A stretch of DNA of 24,604 nucleotides, from assembly GCA_947629805.1 (NCBI GenBank), contig CANRFE010000006.1:1-24604 (forward strand). Direction: 5' to 3'. Of this stretch, positions 7,413 to 14,664 are shown piece after piece. The DNA is from an uncultured Clostridia bacterium. Its GTDB lineage: Bacteria; Bacillota; Clostridia; TANB77; CAG-508. A program made the position numbers and the translations under genes. The stretch's first letter is position 1. Every line of letters starts with the position of its first letter. Below the pieces are notes generated by a model. It was given only the letters and a program-made list of their open reading frames with translations, was not told the origin of the DNA and did no database searches.

Positions 7413-7437
7413 GAAAAAAAGAGAATACATTCCCTCT
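7413..7437 (-). terminator. Probable terminator after the bactofilin-like gene
   Basis: A short stem (7420-7425 with 7432-7437, including two G-T pairs) is followed by seven T residues on the minus strand, about 48 nt after the gene's stop. It separates that gene from the RNA promoter. Confidence 0.6.
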
Positions 7438-7484
7438 AAATAGGTACTAATATTCCCTTCTTTTCCTTTTCTTTTAACTTATTT

Positions 7485-8639
7485 TTATTCTTGTACTTTC
7501 TCTTTTTTTTCTTCTTTCCAAACTATATTTACAATTGTCGTTCCAATACCAAATAAGCAAAGAACAAAAGAAATAAGACCGCCTAAAATTGGTATTTGAG
7601 AAATTGCCCATAAAATAGCACTAGCTGCTAATATACACAAGATTCGTTTTATATTGCCTTCTGCTTTCCACCATTTTGCTAATAAACTTCCAAAGAAAAT
7701 ACTTGCTATAGAAAAACCAATATAACATAATACAACTGCTATAAAAGCTCCACAAATAACAAGAGAAGTTCCTACTGTGCTAAGAGCTAGAATGATGGCA
7801 ACAAGAACAAAAGCAATTGGTGCTGCAAAACCAACTCCCAAAGATGTAAATGCCTTAGCAACTCCCATTTTTCCTACTCTTTCTACAAATTTAGGGCTTA
7901 ACCATACAAAGGCTAAACTTACTACTAAAGTAAATAGGATTGTTTGAAGCAAATCTTCTATATAAGATAAAATAATATTTCCAACACTCGTTTTTGTATC
8001 TACACTCGTTGCACTATACTTTACTTCTCCCCCAACTGCTGTTTGTGGTATTTCTATTTCTGTTTGATTTGTATAATGTAAGTCCCCTTCAATATACACT
8101 TGCTCCATCGTTCCAAATTCCATATTAGAAGTAGAAACATAAGCATTTCTTCTTACGGTTCCTTCAATTTTGATATGAGGAGCCATTACTTTCATGTCAC
8201 GATAAATAAACCCATCATCGCCTACTGTAAAATCATTACATGTAGCATATACATCATAAACAACACCATTTATCATAATTTCTTTTGCACAAGCAAAAAT
8301 ACTACTATAAATATAGCCTCCCTTTTCCACTGTTAATTTATTGGCAACAACAAATAAGTCTCCTCCTATTTCTCCTGTACCTGTAATGGTTACTTCATCT
8401 GCTATAACAAAAACATTTCCATCTACAACATTTGAAATGGTTACGTTATCCTTTGCTACATATAAATCTCCATTGGTCCAATCCGATGTTTCTTCTATTA
8501 TTCCTTGCTCTTCTTCTGCAAGTTGGTCTACTTCTTCTTGCACTTGTGTCGTAAGATCTTCTGTTGCAAAACAGCAAGAACTAATAAATATAAGAAGGCA
8601 AAAAGTAAATAGAAAAATTTTTAATTTTGTTTTTATCAT
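7485..8639 (-). CDS. Secreted/membrane bactofilin-like beta-helix protein with C-terminal membrane domain
   Basis: A 384-residue protein. Residues 1-25 form a signal peptide (basic start, LFTFCLLIFISSCCFA). Residues about 50-200 carry short repeated hydrophobic strands such as NVTISNVVDGNVFVIADEVTI and GEIGGDLFVVANKL, the periodic pattern of the polymer-forming bactofilin beta-helix. Residues about 225-375 hold four transmembrane helices. The combination suggests an exported beta-helical domain tethered to the membrane; I do not recognise a specific function. The ATG at 8639 has AAAGGAG upstream and a near-consensus promoter; a hairpin follows the stop, so it is monocistronic. Confidence 0.8.
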   Translation of the reverse strand: MIKTKLKIFLFTFCLLIFISSCCFATEDLTTQVQEEVDQLAEEEQGIIEETSDWTNGDLYVAKDNVTISNVVDGNVFVIADEVTITGTGEIGGDLFVVANKLTVEKGGYIYSSIFACAKEIMINGVVYDVYATCNDFTVGDDGFIYRDMKVMAPHIKIEGTVRRNAYVSTSNMEFGTMEQVYIEGDLHYTNQTEIEIPQTAVGGEVKYSATSVDTKTSVGNIILSYIEDLLQTILFTLVVSLAFVWLSPKFVERVGKMGVAKAFTSLGVGFAAPIAFVLVAIILALSTVGTSLVICGAFIAVVLCYIGFSIASIFFGSLLAKWWKAEGNIKRILCILAASAILWAISQIPILGGLISFVLCLFGIGTTIVNIVWKEEKKEKVQE

Positions 8640-8668
8640 ATTAATTTCTCCTTTCTTTTTATGTCCTA

Positions 8669-8697
8669 ACTATATCTCTTTTTTCTTCTTTTGTCAA
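8669..8697 (-). promoter_or_regulatory. Sigma-A promoter for the bactofilin-like gene
   Basis: On the minus strand a perfect TTGACA (8692-8697), 17-nt spacer and TATAGT (8669-8674), about 30 nt before the start codon. Confidence 0.8.
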
Positions 8698-8699
8698 TA

Positions 8700-8737
8700 A
8701 AAAAGGAAAGCAACAACTACTTTTTCGTTGTTGCTTT
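8700..8737 (-). terminator. Terminator overlapping the end of the Cys-rich peptide gene
   Basis: An 11-bp perfect stem (8707-8717 with 8727-8737) and a 9-nt loop, followed on the minus strand by CCTTTTTT. The last codons (ATTKK and the stop) of the 8717-8860 gene lie inside the hairpin. Confidence 0.85.
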
Positions 8738-8860
8738 TGGCACTGGTAAGTAATAAGCACAGTTGCAATTTGGATTCACTTTTTGCTTTGCAATATTTTC
8801 TAAGCAGCATTTTCCTTCTTTTTGATAAATACATTGCGAAGAACAATTTATATTTGTCAA
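8717..8860 (-). CDS. Cys-rich 47-residue peptide, TTG start
   Basis: A small gene reading (M)TNINCSSQCIYQKEGKC, then CLENIAKQKVNPNCNCAYY and a basic tail, with cysteines at 6, 10, 18, 19, 32 and 34. The TTG start at 8860 is supported by GAGGTGAT six bases upstream; there is no ATG nearby. The pattern NCxxxCxYQxxGKCxL followed by CAYY resembles short clostridial proteins that are sometimes misannotated as hydroxymyristoyl-ACP dehydratase; the real function is unknown, and metal or Fe-S binding is a reasonable guess. It lies 53 nt downstream of nth on the same strand with no terminator between them, so it is probably cotranscribed with nth, and its 3' end forms the operon terminator. Confidence 0.75.
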   Translation of the reverse strand: MTNINCSSQCIYQKEGKCCLENIAKQKVNPNCNCAYYLPVPKATTKK

Positions 8861-8912
8861 GCTTATCACCTCGATATAGCTAGTATGGTTTTTTTGTGAT
8901 TAAAATATACGT

Positions 8913-9545
8913 TTACTTCTTTTGATATTCTTGACAATACATACAAATAGGACATTTTTCACATTTTGGGTTACGCGCTGTACAAATATTTCTTCCATGC
9001 CAAATGAAAACATGGTTTAAATCGTAGTAATACTTCTTTGGGAATATTTTTAGAATATCTTGTTCTATTTTTTCTGGCTCTTTTTGCTTTGAAATTCCTA
9101 TTCGATTTGCAATTCGTTTACAATGGGTATCTACCGCCACGCCTTGTGGATTAGAAAAGACTTCTAGCATAATAACATTTGCTGTTTTTCTACCAACTCC
9201 TGGTAATTTCATTAATTCTTCCATTGTATTTGGTACTTGTGAATGATATTTTTCCACAAGAATTTGCGCCGTAGCTTTAATGTTTTTTGCTTTATTTTTG
9301 TAAAAGCCACAAGGATGAATTAAACTTTCTAATACGGTTAATTCCATGTTAGCAAAATCTTCTGGTTTTGTATATTGTGCAAAAATAGCAGGAGTCGTTT
9401 TATTCACTCTTTCGTCTGTACATTGAGCAGATAAAATAACAGCAACTAACATTTCAAACGGAGTAGTAAAATTTAAACTACATTTTGCATCTGGATAAGT
9501 TTGTTTTAATTTTTCTATCATTTCTATTGTTTGTTTTGAATTCAT
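8913..9545 (-). CDS. nth: Endonuclease III (DNA glycosylase/AP lyase)
   Basis: A 210-residue base-excision repair enzyme that removes oxidised pyrimidines and nicks AP sites. The helix-hairpin-helix LMKLPGVGRKTANVIM contains the catalytic lysine (GRKT). The catalytic aspartate is in GVAVDTHCKRIANR. The C-terminal [4Fe-4S] loop has spacing C-x6-C-x2-C-x5-C within CTARNPKC-EKC-PICMYC. Length matches the family. The ATG at 9545 has a GAGGAGAAAAA site. A Cys-rich peptide gene follows and probably shares the transcript. Confidence 0.96.
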   Translation of the reverse strand: MNSKQTIEMIEKLKQTYPDAKCSLNFTTPFEMLVAVILSAQCTDERVNKTTPAIFAQYTKPEDFANMELTVLESLIHPCGFYKNKAKNIKATAQILVEKYHSQVPNTMEELMKLPGVGRKTANVIMLEVFSNPQGVAVDTHCKRIANRIGISKQKEPEKIEQDILKIFPKKYYYDLNHVFIWHGRNICTARNPKCEKCPICMYCQEYQKK

Positions 9546-9654
9546 TTTTTCTCCTCTTTCTTATTTATTAAACCATAAAAATTGTACAAATTCAAGAAAT
9601 AAGTAACAAAATAAAAAAGCAAAAATATAATATAATAAAAGGAGGTAAGAGATT

Positions 9655-9804
9655 ATGTTTGGTGCACTTAAAAAAACAATTGGTGTATGTCTTATTGGAA
9701 TTGGTCTTGGTGTACTTTTAGTGTTATTACTTCCCATTACAGGCTGGTTATTTTTAATAGGAGCTACTGTCTTAGTAATTGGATTTATGTGGCTATTTTG
9801 TTAA
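9655..9804 (+). CDS. 49-residue double-helix membrane peptide upstream of spoVM
   Basis: A small gene starting ATG after AAAGGAGGTAAGAGATT, encoding MFGALKKTIGVCLIGIGLGV, a central LLLPITGWLFLIG turn, and VLVIGFMWLFC at the end. It is almost entirely hydrophobic: two short transmembrane helices joined at a Pro-Gly turn, with a Lys pair near the N terminus. It ends 16 nt before spoVM and shares its terminator, so the two are almost certainly cotranscribed. I do not recognise a named family; the context suggests a sporulation or forespore-membrane role, which is inference only. Confidence 0.75.
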   Translation: MFGALKKTIGVCLIGIGLGVLLVLLLPITGWLFLIGATVLVIGFMWLFC

Positions 9805-9820
9805 AAGGAGAGTGGAAAAT

Positions 9821-9898
9821 ATGACAATTGTAGTAAAAAAAGTTCCTAAATTTTTAAGAGGATTTGTAAAATTGCTATTTGGTATTAAAGACAAATAA
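9821..9898 (+). CDS. spoVM: Stage V sporulation protein SpoVM
   Basis: A 25-residue peptide, MTIVVKKVPKFLRGFVKLLF plus GIKDK, preceded by AAAGGAG. It matches the 26-residue SpoVM of Bacillus subtilis in size, in proline at position 9, in the PKFL core and in the basic amphipathic helix. SpoVM recognises the positive curvature of the forespore membrane and anchors the SpoIVA coat basement layer. Synteny supports the call: in B. subtilis spoVM lies between the rlmN-prpC-prkC-rsgA-rpe cluster and rpmB, and the same genes are adjacent here, although spoVM now points toward rpmB from the opposite strand. Confidence 0.88.
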   Translation: MTIVVKKVPKFLRGFVKLLFGIKDK

Positions 9899-9936
9899 AT
9901 ACATAAGATAAAGCATTCTATGTAAAGGAATGAAAA

Positions 9937-9998
9937 ATGCCCCTTCTGTTGTATATATACTTTTCGTTTAGTACCTATACCAGAAAGGGTATTTTTTT
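9937..9998 (+). terminator. Terminator after spoVM
   Basis: A 12-bp stem with one wobble and one mismatch (9937-9948 with 9981-9992), continued by an inner GTATA/TATAC pairing, followed by seven T residues. It ends the 49-residue peptide-spoVM unit and faces rpmB. Confidence 0.85.
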
Positions 9999-10028
9999 AA
10001 TTATTTTACTATTTCTTAAGAAATATTA

Positions 10029-10056
10029 GTAAAAAAGTAGTATGCATCCTACTTTT
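10029..10056 (-). terminator. Terminator after rpmB
   Basis: An 8-bp stem (10033-10040 with 10049-10056), loop of 8 nt, and a TTTTTT tail on the minus strand, 10 nt past the rpmB stop. Confidence 0.8.
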
Positions 10057-10065
10057 CTATTTTAT

Positions 10066-10263
10066 TTATGCTCTTTTTACTTTTCCAGAACGTAAACATT
10101 TTGCACATACTGAAATTCTTTTTTCTTGTCCATTAACTATAGCTTTTACTCTTCTAAGATTTGGCTTAAAAGTTCTAGTTGCTCTTCTACTAACGTGTGA
10201 ACGTGCAATACTAATTTGATTTCCATGAGATAGTGTTTTTTCGCAAATTTCACATTTTGCCAT
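10066..10263 (-). CDS. rpmB: 50S ribosomal protein L28
   Basis: A 65-residue L28 starting MAKCEICEKTLSHGNQISIA and ending SVCAKCLRSGKVKRA. Two CxxC pairs (C4/C7 near the start and CAKC near the end) mark the zinc-binding form. A GTG three codons upstream (10272) also opens this frame, but the ATG at 10263 has AGGAGG at ideal spacing and matches the universal MAKxC start. It is monocistronic, with its own terminator. Its place beside spoVM and the rpe cluster mirrors B. subtilis. Confidence 0.96.
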   Translation of the reverse strand: MAKCEICEKTLSHGNQISIARSHVSRRATRTFKPNLRRVKAIVNGQEKRISVCAKCLRSGKVKRA

Positions 10264-10353
10264 TTTTAGCACCTCCTATAAGTTTTGTAAAACTGACTAT
10301 ATATTATATTAGCACAAATTAAAAACAAATTCAAGTATTTTGCCAAATTTTAT

Positions 10354-11013
10354 TCAGGCTTTCAATTTTGCTATTGTTTCTTTGTAATTGTTGGACTGAA
10401 ACATATAACTTCCTACTACTACTATATCTGCTCCTGCTTCTACTACTTTAGGTACCGTTTTTTCATTCATTCCACCGTCTACTTCAATTGTAATATCATA
10501 GCCATTTTCATAAGCAAATGCATTCAATTTTCTTATTTTTTCTATACTTCCCTCTATAAATTCTTGTCCTCCTGCTCCCGGTTCTACACTCATTACTAAT
10601 ACACGATGTAAATAGGGTAAATAAGGATAAATTTCTTCTATGTTTGTATTTGGTTTTAAGGTTAACCCTACTTGTATATTATGCTCTTTTATATAAGCTA
10701 TTAGATTTCTTATTTCTTTTTCTCTTTTACAGCTCTCTATATGAAAGGTAATGCTTTTTACTCCCATATCCACATAAGCTTTTACATAAGCTTCTACATC
10801 TTCTACCATTAAGTGTACTTCTATTGGCGTTGTAGTAATTTGTTCAATGGTTTCTGTATACCTTCTCATAAGATCTGTTGTATCTTTTTTTACAAATTTT
10901 CCATCCATAACGTCAATATGAAAATAATCTGTTCCTGCTACTTCTAAATTATATAGAGTTTGTAAATTCTCTTCTTTTTCTAAAGATAAGAGAGAGGTTG
11001 CTATTTCTACCAT
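10354..11013 (-). CDS. rpe: Ribulose-phosphate 3-epimerase
   Basis: A 219-residue TIM-barrel epimerase interconverting ribulose 5-phosphate and xylulose 5-phosphate in the pentose phosphate pathway. Visible hallmarks are the metal-site DYFHIDVMDGKFV (HxDxMDG), PIEVHLMVED, the glycine-rich MSVEPGAGGQEFI, and the active-site VDGGMN followed by the phosphate-binding GADIVVVGSYMF. The ATG at 11013 overlaps the rsgA stop by 7 nt and has GGAGGAAC upstream, showing translational coupling. Length is normal. Confidence 0.96.
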   Translation of the reverse strand: MVEIATSLLSLEKEENLQTLYNLEVAGTDYFHIDVMDGKFVKKDTTDLMRRYTETIEQITTTPIEVHLMVEDVEAYVKAYVDMGVKSITFHIESCKREKEIRNLIAYIKEHNIQVGLTLKPNTNIEEIYPYLPYLHRVLVMSVEPGAGGQEFIEGSIEKIRKLNAFAYENGYDITIEVDGGMNEKTVPKVVEAGADIVVVGSYMFQSNNYKETIAKLKA

Positions 11014-11889
11014 TTTTGTTCCTCCTTTTTCCTTAATTCTTTTTTTATGGCAAGATAATTTTCATATCTTTGCTTTTCAATTTTTCCTTGTTCTATTGCT
11101 TTTTTTATTGCACAATTTTCCTCTTTTTCGTGTTGGCAATCTATATACTCACATTTTTTTAAGTAAGGACGAAATTCAATAAAGTATTGTGCTAAGTCTT
11201 TGCTTTCTATTTCTTCTATGGAAAAAGTAGAAAAACCTGGTGTATCTGCAATATACCCCTCTTGTATAGGATATAAAGTAACACTGGTAGTAGTATTTTT
11301 CCCTTTTTGATTTTTCTCACTAATGGTTCCTTCTTCCGTCTTTTTTTCTTCAAAAAGACAATTCAATAAGGTAGACTTTCCGTACTCCAGAATTTCCAGA
11401 AAATGCTGTTAAATTTCCTTTTAGCACTTTTTTCACATTTTCTATTCCAATTCTTTCTTTTGCATTGGTTTGTAAAATAGGATACCCAATTTTTCCATAA
11501 AACTCCGTAATTTCTTGTATTTGTTCTTTTTTTCCTAAATCTATTTTATTTATACAAAGAATGGGCTTTATATGCAAATATTCTGCATAGGCTAGCTGTT
11601 TATCTAAAAATAAAAAATCTGGTTTCGGTGCCTTACAAGAAAGGACAAAAATCATTTGGGTAAGATTCGCAATTTTTGGTCTCTTACTATAAGTTTTTCT
11701 TGGTAAAATTTTTTCAATACTTCCTTTTTGTTTTTCCTTTTCTAATGGTTCTATTTCCACATAATCTCCTACTACTGGGGAAAACTCCTCTTGTCTCATT
11801 TTTCCCCTTAGCGTACAACGAAAAACTTGTTTTTCTACTTGTACTTGGTAGAGGTTAGAAATATTTCCAATAATTTGCCCTTTTAACAT
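11007..11889 (-). CDS. rsgA: Ribosome small-subunit GTPase RsgA, +1 frameshift in the P-loop
   Basis: A circularly permuted GTPase that helps mature the 30S subunit. Zero frame from the ATG at 11889 gives the OB-fold domain, the G4 motif CINKIDL and LTAFSGNSGV, then fails within the P-loop (RKVYLIELSF, stop). Dropping the C of CGG at 11380-11382 continues GKSTLLNCLFEEKK, then G3 (DTPGFSTF) and the zinc motif C-x4-C-x-H-x5-C near the end, giving 293 residues, the normal length. Both halves are well conserved and needed for function, and the rpe start still overlaps the downstream stop. Either the ribosome shifts at CGG or the gene carries a one-base insertion or sequence error. A terminator-like hairpin lies between prkC and this gene. 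Confidence 0.88.
11380..11382 (-). other. CGG +1 frameshift site 2 (GTA CGG A; Val, skip C, GGA Gly)
   Basis: Codon 170 of rsgA is CGG. Skipping its C restores the P-loop GNSGVGKST. The glycine before the lysine is essentially invariant in P-loop GTPases, so reading this position as arginine would not be functional. A GGAG motif sits just upstream here but not at the other two sites. Confidence 0.85.
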
Positions 11890-11907
11890 ACTTTCTCCTT
11901 TTCCTAA

Positions 11908-11943
11908 ACAAAAAAGGTTGCAAATACAAGTTCTGCAACCTTT
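11908..11943 (-). terminator. Terminator-like hairpin between prkC and rsgA
   Basis: A 10-bp perfect stem (11913-11922 with 11934-11943) is followed by TTTTTTG on the minus strand, 10 nt after the prkC stop and just upstream of the rsgA ribosome site. It could reduce expression of rsgA-rpe relative to rlmN-prpC-prkC. Confidence 0.8.
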
Positions 11944-11953
11944 CTACTCTATT

Positions 11954-13915
11954 TTACTCAAAATTTAAGACTAAGTTTGAACCATTCATATCTAAGGTTT
12001 GAGTTTTTTGTAGTACATCATCAACATATACTTTAACCGTCACGGTTCCTTTTGCTTCAAATGTTTTTGTTATTTTTGTGGTATCTTTTGCTTGTTTTTC
12101 ATTATAGATAGTATCTTCGCCTACAACAATTTTGACTTGTACTTTTGGTACTTGCACTTCTTCATTAGTTGCCGTTGGCTTTGTATATTGTAATAAAGAT
12201 TTTAAGTTAATATTAACGGTTCCTGTTTTTAATTTTTCAATTTTATTGACGGTAAGGATAATATCTGTTCCCTCATCTACAATTTCTCCTGAATTAATAC
12301 TTTGTTTTAATACTACTCCGTCACTTTTGGTTGTATCTTCTTCATAAACTACTTCTATTTTTAATTTTTCAAATACTTTTCTAGCTTCTGCTTCTGTTTT
12401 TCCTACTACTGATATAATAGGAATTTGTTCCAAACCAGTTCCAATACTAACATATACTTTAACGGTTTCCCCTGCATTCACTTCCGTATTTTCTAGTGGT
12501 TCTTGTTTAATTACATACCCTTCTTCTACTTTGTCACTTGTCTCTTCTATTTTTTCTGGTTTTAATTTTGCTTTATTTAGCTCTTCTACTGCTACTTCGT
12601 ATTCTTCTCCTACAATTTTAGGAACTTTGGTTATTTCCATTCCTTTACTAATAACAATTCCTATTTTGGTATTTTCTTTTACGGTATAATTGTTACGGTA
12701 AGCTGGGTCTTGGCTCATTACTTGCCCTGCTTCATATTCTGAACTATAGTCTTCTTGTAAAATTTCATAACTAAATTTGGTTCCTTTTAACTGTTCTTGC
12801 ACTTGTGTTTCGGTTAGTCCTGCTAAATTTGGAATTTGTACATTTTTGATAGTTGTTGCATCCATTGCAAATTTGGTTGCAAAAATACTAAGTAAGAAAA
12901 CAAATAAAAACACAAAGGCTAGTATTACTATTTTCATTTTAGGATGTTTTGCAAAATATTGAGCAAGTTTTCCTTTTTTCTTTTTATGATTGGTTTTTTC
13001 CTTATTTTCGTTAAGCATTTCATCTGTAATTGTTTCCATTCTTTGTGTATAATTTGTATCTACACTTTTTTCTTCTACAAAATTTCCTTCTGGGTTTTTT
13101 AGTGCCATACTTAAATCTTTTAGCATTTCCGTTGCAGATTGATAACGCATGCTTGGTTCTTTTTGCATTGCTTTCATAATAATTTTATTGATGGCAAAAG
13201 GAATACTTGGATTTAGCTTAATTGGTTCTATTGGTTTTTCTTGCATGTGTTTTAAGGCAATTGATACAGGAGTATCTGCATCAAAAGGAACTCTTCCTGT
13301 TAACATTTCATACATGACAACACCTAAGGAATATAAATCTGATTTTGCATCAGTATAGCCTCCTCTTGCATGTTCTGGTGAAAAATAATGCACAGAACCA
13401 ATCGTGGTTCCAAAAGCTGTAATAGTAGAATTCGATACTGCTTTTGCAATACCAAAATCCGTTACTTTGGTTACACCATCTTCTGTAATAATGATATTAT
13501 GTGGTTTTATATCACGATGCACAATGTTGTTTTTATGTGCTGCCTCTAAAGCAGAAGCAATTTGAATTACAATATTAACAGACCATTTCCAAGGAAGTGT
13601 TCCATCTTCTGTAATGATTTGTTTTAATGTCTTTCCTTGAATAAGTTCCATTACTATATAATAAATACCATCTTCTTGCCCTACATCATAAACCGAAACA
13701 ATATTAGGATGGGTAAGACCTGCTGCAGATTGTGCCTCTACATTGAAACGACGAATAAATTCTTCGTCTGTAGTAAATTCTTCTTTTAAGACTTTTACCG
13801 CAACATAACGATTTAATACATGGCATTTGGCTTTGTAAACTGTTGCCATGCCTCCATTTCCTATTTTTTCTAGAATTTCATAGCGCCCCGCTATATATCT
13901 TCCTACTAAATCCAT
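11954..13915 (-). CDS. prkC: PASTA-domain serine/threonine protein kinase PrkC
   Basis: A 653-residue membrane kinase that senses peptidoglycan fragments and controls growth, germination and cell-wall functions. The kinase domain (about 10-275) has GNGGMATVY, lysine 41 in VAVKVL, catalytic HRDIKPHN, and TDFGIA followed by GSVHYFSPEHARG. A basic juxtamembrane stretch precedes one transmembrane helix (about 328-352). Three PASTA repeats follow (VQIPNLAGLTETQVQE, TKVPKIVGEEYEVAVE, QIPIISVVGKTEAEAR), then a Thr/Lys-rich extracellular tail of about 90 residues. The start has GGGAGAG. It lies 20 nt after the prpC stop; PrpC is its cognate phosphatase. Confidence 0.96.
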   Translation of the reverse strand: MDLVGRYIAGRYEILEKIGNGGMATVYKAKCHVLNRYVAVKVLKEEFTTDEEFIRRFNVEAQSAAGLTHPNIVSVYDVGQEDGIYYIVMELIQGKTLKQIITEDGTLPWKWSVNIVIQIASALEAAHKNNIVHRDIKPHNIIITEDGVTKVTDFGIAKAVSNSTITAFGTTIGSVHYFSPEHARGGYTDAKSDLYSLGVVMYEMLTGRVPFDADTPVSIALKHMQEKPIEPIKLNPSIPFAINKIIMKAMQKEPSMRYQSATEMLKDLSMALKNPEGNFVEEKSVDTNYTQRMETITDEMLNENKEKTNHKKKKGKLAQYFAKHPKMKIVILAFVFLFVFLLSIFATKFAMDATTIKNVQIPNLAGLTETQVQEQLKGTKFSYEILQEDYSSEYEAGQVMSQDPAYRNNYTVKENTKIGIVISKGMEITKVPKIVGEEYEVAVEELNKAKLKPEKIEETSDKVEEGYVIKQEPLENTEVNAGETVKVYVSIGTGLEQIPIISVVGKTEAEARKVFEKLKIEVVYEEDTTKSDGVVLKQSINSGEIVDEGTDIILTVNKIEKLKTGTVNINLKSLLQYTKPTATNEEVQVPKVQVKIVVGEDTIYNEKQAKDTTKITKTFEAKGTVTVKVYVDDVLQKTQTLDMNGSNLVLNFE

Positions 13916-13935
13916 AATTTTTCTCTCCCTCTGCT

Positions 13936-14662
13936 TTATCTTATGACAATTGCTGTTATATTATCATAGCCACCATTTTCATTTGCTTTTTGTACTAATT
14001 TTTCAGCAGCTAAAGTTCCTTCTCTTTTAACAATTTCATAAATTTCTTGGTCTTCTACCAAATTGGTTAAGCCGTCGGTACACATTAATAAAATATCCTC
14101 TTTCATAAAGCCTTTAATGGTAACATCTGGCTCTACAAAAGCAGTGCAACCGTAGTGCTTTCATAAGCATATTTTTTTTTGGATGATGACTTGCTTCTTC
14201 TTTTGTAATCGTTCCATCTTTTACTAATTTTTCCACATAACTATGGTCATGGGTTAATCTTCGAATGAATTCTTTTCGTATACGATAAATTCGACTATCT
14301 CCTACATGTCCAATATATGCTTTATTGTGGTAAATTAAGCATACTTCTAAAGTTGTTCCCATCCCTTCTAAATTAGCATCTGTATTCGCCTTTTCATATA
14401 CAACCATATTAGCATATTCCATGGCACTTTTTACTAAATTTAAGATATCTTCTTTTTCTTTTGGTATACTCTCAAAATTACTTTGAATATAACTTAAAGC
14501 GGTTGTCGTAGCAAGTTTACTTGCCACTTCGCCACCATTATACCCACCCATACCATCGGCTAAAATAAAAACTTGAATGGTATCTGTCGGGTCTGCAATA
14601 TAATAGTAATCTTGATTCATTTCTCGTGCTTTTCCAACGTCTGATTTTGCAAAAGCTCTCAC
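13936..14662 (-). CDS. prpC: PP2C-type phosphatase PrpC, +1 frameshift at CGG
   Basis: Metal-dependent serine/threonine phosphatase opposing PrkC. The likely start is GTG at 14662 (VRAFAKSDVGKAREMNQD), with AGGAGG nine bases upstream, 2 nt after the rlmN stop. Before the shift come ADGMGGYNGGEVAS and GHVGDSRIYRI. In zero frame the protein then degrades to RLHCFCRARCYH and stops. Skipping the C of CGG at 14150-14152 continues GCTAFVEPDVTIKG, MCTDGLTNLVEDQEI and GGYDNITAIVIR, the remaining metal-binding PP2C motifs, for 241 residues, the usual length. The zero-frame product would lack the DGLTN and DN motifs and be inactive. A one-base sequence error is the alternative. Confidence 0.88.
14150..14152 (-). 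other. CGG +1 frameshift site 3 (CTA CGG T; Leu, skip C, GGT Gly)
   Basis: Codon 171 of prpC is CGG. Omitting its C yields KALGCTAF and about 70 more residues of conserved PP2C sequence. As at the other two sites, the extra base is a C ahead of a GGN glycine codon. Confidence 0.85.
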
Positions 14663-14664
14663 TT

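Noticed and set aside
11350..11400. Shine-Dalgarno-stimulated RF2-type frameshifting as the general mechanism
   Set aside because: A GGAG lies upstream of the rsgA site only; the prpC and HTH-regulator sites lack one and none contains a slippery CUU-stop. The shared feature is the CGG codon itself.
11007..11889. Two separate genes (179 and 119 residues) in place of rsgA
   Set aside because: The first lacks the P-loop lysine and G3, the second lacks a ribosome site at its apparent start, and together they make one standard RsgA.
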